DNA of 7,129 nucleotides from assembly GCA_024691625.1 (NCBI GenBank), contig JAILNL010000159.1, positions 1 through 7,129 of the forward strand, given 5' to 3'. The stretch comes from Schwartzia sp. (in: firmicutes) (GTDB taxonomy: Bacteria > Bacillota > Negativicutes > Selenomonadales > Selenomonadaceae). Position numbers and translations under genes: made by a program. Below the pieces are notes generated by a model, which worked only from the letters and a program-made list of their open reading frames with translations, ran no database searches and was not told where the DNA came from. The first letter of the stretch is position 1; every line of letters starts with the position of its first letter. Of the stretch, positions 5,741 to 7,129 are shown piece by piece.

Positions 5741-6584
5741 ATGTTTCTGATGGTTTATCATTTTTGATTGATAACTTTTTAAACCTGATCGCCTGGGTCG
5801 GACATTCTGAAACGCAGCTGCCGCAGGAAATACACTCGCGGTCGCCTGCGATTTTTGTATCCATTTTGCACACAGCGGCGCATTTGCCGCAGTGCACGCA
5901 GGAAGACGAATCCACGGCTATACCCGCCGCCGAATATTTATTCATAAGCCCGTAAAATGCACCGAGAGGGCACATCCATCGGCAGAACGGTCGATATGCA
6001 ATAACCATGAGTATGAGGAAAACCGCCAGTATAGAAAATTTCCATACTGTCAGCCACCCTGCCGCCGTACGCAGCATCGGGTTCGTCGAAAGAAGCGGTA
6101 TTGCGCCTTCAAGTGTTCCCGCAAGGCAGATGAATTTGCAGAAGGCCGGTACGCCGATGCCTGTCATGAAATAGAAGGCAAAGGGCAGAATCAGCACAAA
6201 TATAACCGCCCAAAGGTATTTGAGTGTGCTCAGCTTATGTGTAAGCCCTGATTTTTTCAGCTTCGGTCCCGGAAGCTTATGCAAAAGCTCCTGTATAAAT
6301 CCAAACGGACACGCCCAGCCGCAAATTGCCCGTCCGCACAGAAGTCCGAACAGAAGTAAAGTTCCAAGCACATACGCCGGAAACTTCGGAACAGCCCCCG
6401 AGAAAAAACTCTGCAGTGAACCCAGAGGACACGCCCCTGCCGCTGCGGGGCAGGAATAGCAGTTAAGTCCGGGAACGCATACATTTTTCGTCACTTCTCT
6501 GGATATCCGCCCGCTTGAAAGCTCCGAAATATACGGGTTATAAAGCAGTGTAGCGAAAATCTGTGTAATAGTACGTTTAGCCAA
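5739..6584 (-). CDS. Membrane-bound 4Fe-4S polyferredoxin-like protein (NapH/YccM-type)
   Basis: The product has 281 residues. An N-terminal Cys cluster (C36, C42, C45, C52 within NCYSCP and ACPLG) precedes about four membrane segments (roughly 68-88, 121-141, 143-165, 178-199). Two CxxxCP motifs follow membrane spans, CGWACPFGF (C88, C92) and CRWMCPLGA (C201, C205), the hallmark of NapH/NosR/CcoG-type proteins. The C-terminus is a 2[4Fe-4S] ferredoxin domain with C229/232/235/239 and C251/254/257/261. Proteins of this type pass electrons between quinones or ferredoxin and extracytoplasmic partners. The start is TTG, since no ATG exists before about residue 140 and a TAG stop lies two codons upstream in frame. 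GGAG (6598-6595) is 10 nt before it, inside the preceding small gene. Neighbours are a CXXC micro-protein (8-nt overlap) and a thioredoxin, so a role in extracytoplasmic thiol reduction is plausible but unproven. No catalytic reductase subunit such as NapA is in view. Confidence 0.9.
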   Translation of the reverse strand: MAKRTITQIFATLLYNPYISELSSGRISREVTKNVCVPGLNCYSCPAAAGACPLGSLQSFFSGAVPKFPAYVLGTLLLFGLLCGRAICGWACPFGFIQELLHKLPGPKLKKSGLTHKLSTLKYLWAVIFVLILPFAFYFMTGIGVPAFCKFICLAGTLEGAIPLLSTNPMLRTAAGWLTVWKFSILAVFLILMVIAYRPFCRWMCPLGAFYGLMNKYSAAGIAVDSSSCVHCGKCAAVCKMDTKIAGDRECISCGSCVSECPTQAIRFKKLSIKNDKPSET

Positions 6585-6699
6585 TTCCTATACACTCCAG
6601 ACATATTCGGGCAGCTTTGCCAAAAACCTGCCGCGGCTGATTCAGGTAAATCCCTGCAGCCAGCAGCGCCACTGCCGCAAGCCAAAGATATTTCTTCAT
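6577..6699 (-). CDS. 40-residue membrane CXXC protein (CD1871A-like)
   Basis: The small frame begins at the ATG at 6699 and ends at TAA 6579-6577. It encodes MKK, a hydrophobic segment (about 4-19, YLWLAAVALLAAGIYL), a short basic stretch (R23, K28, R31) and the C-terminus ICLECIGIG, with C33 and C36 forming CLEC. A G-rich ribosome site, GGGGTGA, stands 5 nt before the ATG. The length, single membrane span and 'CLECIGIG' ending fit the small family named after C. difficile CD1871A, typically encoded beside 4Fe-4S membrane proteins; this is recalled, not searched. It overlaps the iron-sulfur gene by 8 nt, and its CXXC codons contain that gene's ribosome site. Positive charge on both sides of the span leaves the orientation of the CXXC undecided. 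It may relay electrons to the thioredoxin or bind metal with the ferredoxin; neither is shown. Confidence 0.85.
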   Translation of the reverse strand: MKKYLWLAAVALLAAGIYLNQPRQVFGKAARICLECIGIG

Positions 6700-6741
6700 A
6701 TCAGTCACCCCGGTATTCGACTATATATTCACAGAACAGGC

Positions 6742-7129
6742 TCAATCCTTTTTCATGTGCGCCAGACTGTTTCTGTACTCATGATAAGCTGCACCCGCAA
6801 TACCCGGCGTCGTCATCTCACGAGGCAGGAGAATGTGGTCGAGCTGGTCTGCCGTGAGATATTCGTGCTCAAGCACCAGGTCACGGACAGGACGGCCGGT
6901 TTCGTATGCTTCTTTTGCAAGCGCCGAGCAGTTCTCATATCCGATATGCGGCATGAGTGCCGTTATGATTCCTACGCTGTGCTCCACAAGCTCACGGCAG
7001 CGTTCCTCATTAACCTCGAGATTTACAAGCAGGTTGTCTACAAAGGTATTGATGGCATTGGTGAGGCAGCGCATTGAAAGGAACATGTTATAGGAAATGA
7101 CAGGCTCCATTACATTGAGTTCAAACTGT
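6742..7129 (-). CDS. aspA: Aspartate ammonia-lyase, C-terminal part (runs off right edge)
   Basis: The last 128 codons of a fumarase/aspartase-superfamily gene are present, entering the window with QFELNVMEPVISYNMF and ending at TGA (6744-6742). The tail contains SVGIITALMPHIGYE and TGRPVRDLVLE, then LLPREMTTPGIAG. The VRDLVLE and MTTPGIAG pattern is closer to aspartases (AspA/AnsB) than to class II fumarases, whose tails usually read VRPEQM-G. The enzyme converts L-aspartate to fumarate and ammonia in the cytoplasm, often feeding fumarate respiration in anaerobes. The catalytic serine loop and start lie outside the window, so activity cannot be judged; the full protein would be about 470 residues. 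An internal ATG at 7110 is not the start, because the conserved frame continues upstream of it. No terminator separates it from the small CXXC gene 42 nt downstream. Confidence 0.88.
   Translation of the reverse strand, partial: QFELNVMEPVISYNMFLSMRCLTNAINTFVDNLLVNLEVNEERCRELVEHSVGIITALMPHIGYENCSALAKEAYETGRPVRDLVLEHEYLTADQLDHILLPREMTTPGIAGAAYHEYRNSLAHMKKD

Noticed and set aside
5726..5761. Earlier ATG giving the thioredoxin 12 extra N-terminal residues
   Set aside because: It would overlap the iron-sulfur gene, has no spaced ribosome site, and would put charged residues ahead of a normal signal peptide. AAGGAG at 5740-5735 points to 5725.
5892..6251. A 119-codon plus-strand frame opposite the iron-sulfur gene
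   Set aside because: Its Cys/His/Arg-rich product is the complement of the real membrane and ferredoxin codons, with no ribosome site.
6491..6685. A 64-codon minus-strand frame across the start of the iron-sulfur gene
   Set aside because: It is out of frame with both the small CXXC gene and the iron-sulfur gene, which explain the region with proper starts and conserved motifs.
6720..6745. Promoter for the redox operon: TATAGT with TTGAGC upstream
   Set aside because: The two elements are only 14 nt apart, too close for a standard promoter, and no better -35 is seen.

Overview
The window looks like chromosomal DNA from an anaerobic, fermentative Bacillota (Firmicutes) species. Supporting signs are a class III (Firmicutes-type) fructose-1,6-bisphosphatase, strong purine-rich ribosome binding sites, a TPM-domain/zinc-ribbon gene pair of a kind common in clostridia and Negativicutes, and a small CXXC protein next to a membrane polyferredoxin. 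The thioredoxin-like protein has a cleavable signal peptide and no lipobox or membrane anchor. That hints at a periplasm, and so at a diderm Negativicutes-like host, but this is inference. No mobile element, CRISPR array, tRNA or rRNA is visible.

Layout, left to right. Positions 1-30 hold the first ten codons of an exported protein that runs off the left edge, with its own promoter. Next comes fbp (194-2086, minus strand) with a terminator hairpin at 139-178. Upstream of fbp on the same strand is a translationally coupled pair: a tail-anchored double zinc-ribbon protein (3105-4208) followed by a secreted, membrane-anchored TPM-domain protein (2198-3097). A short AT-rich divergent promoter region (4209-4341) separates this pair from the only plus-strand gene, a PaaG-like enoyl-CoA hydratase/isomerase (4342-5121). 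That gene ends at a bidirectional terminator (5147-5180) shared with the minus-strand genes that converge on it.

The right third is a compact minus-strand redox operon. A 40-residue membrane protein ending in a CXXC motif (6577-6699) overlaps by 8 nt a TTG-started polyferredoxin-like membrane protein (5739-6584). The stop codon of the latter merges into the Shine-Dalgarno site of a TlpA/ResA-like thioredoxin (5210-5725). The 3' end of an aspartate ammonia-lyase gene lies 42 nt upstream on the same strand and runs off the right edge.

The most notable signal is the redox operon. It combines a membrane iron-sulfur protein, a small membrane CXXC peptide and an extracytoplasmic thioredoxin, with no CcdA/DsbD-like thiol transporter in view. 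A reasonable hypothesis is that electrons pass from the cytoplasmic ferredoxin pool through the membrane protein, possibly via the small CXXC protein, to the exported thioredoxin. Aspartase (aspartate to fumarate plus ammonia), Fbp (gluconeogenesis) and the crotonase are separate housekeeping metabolism.
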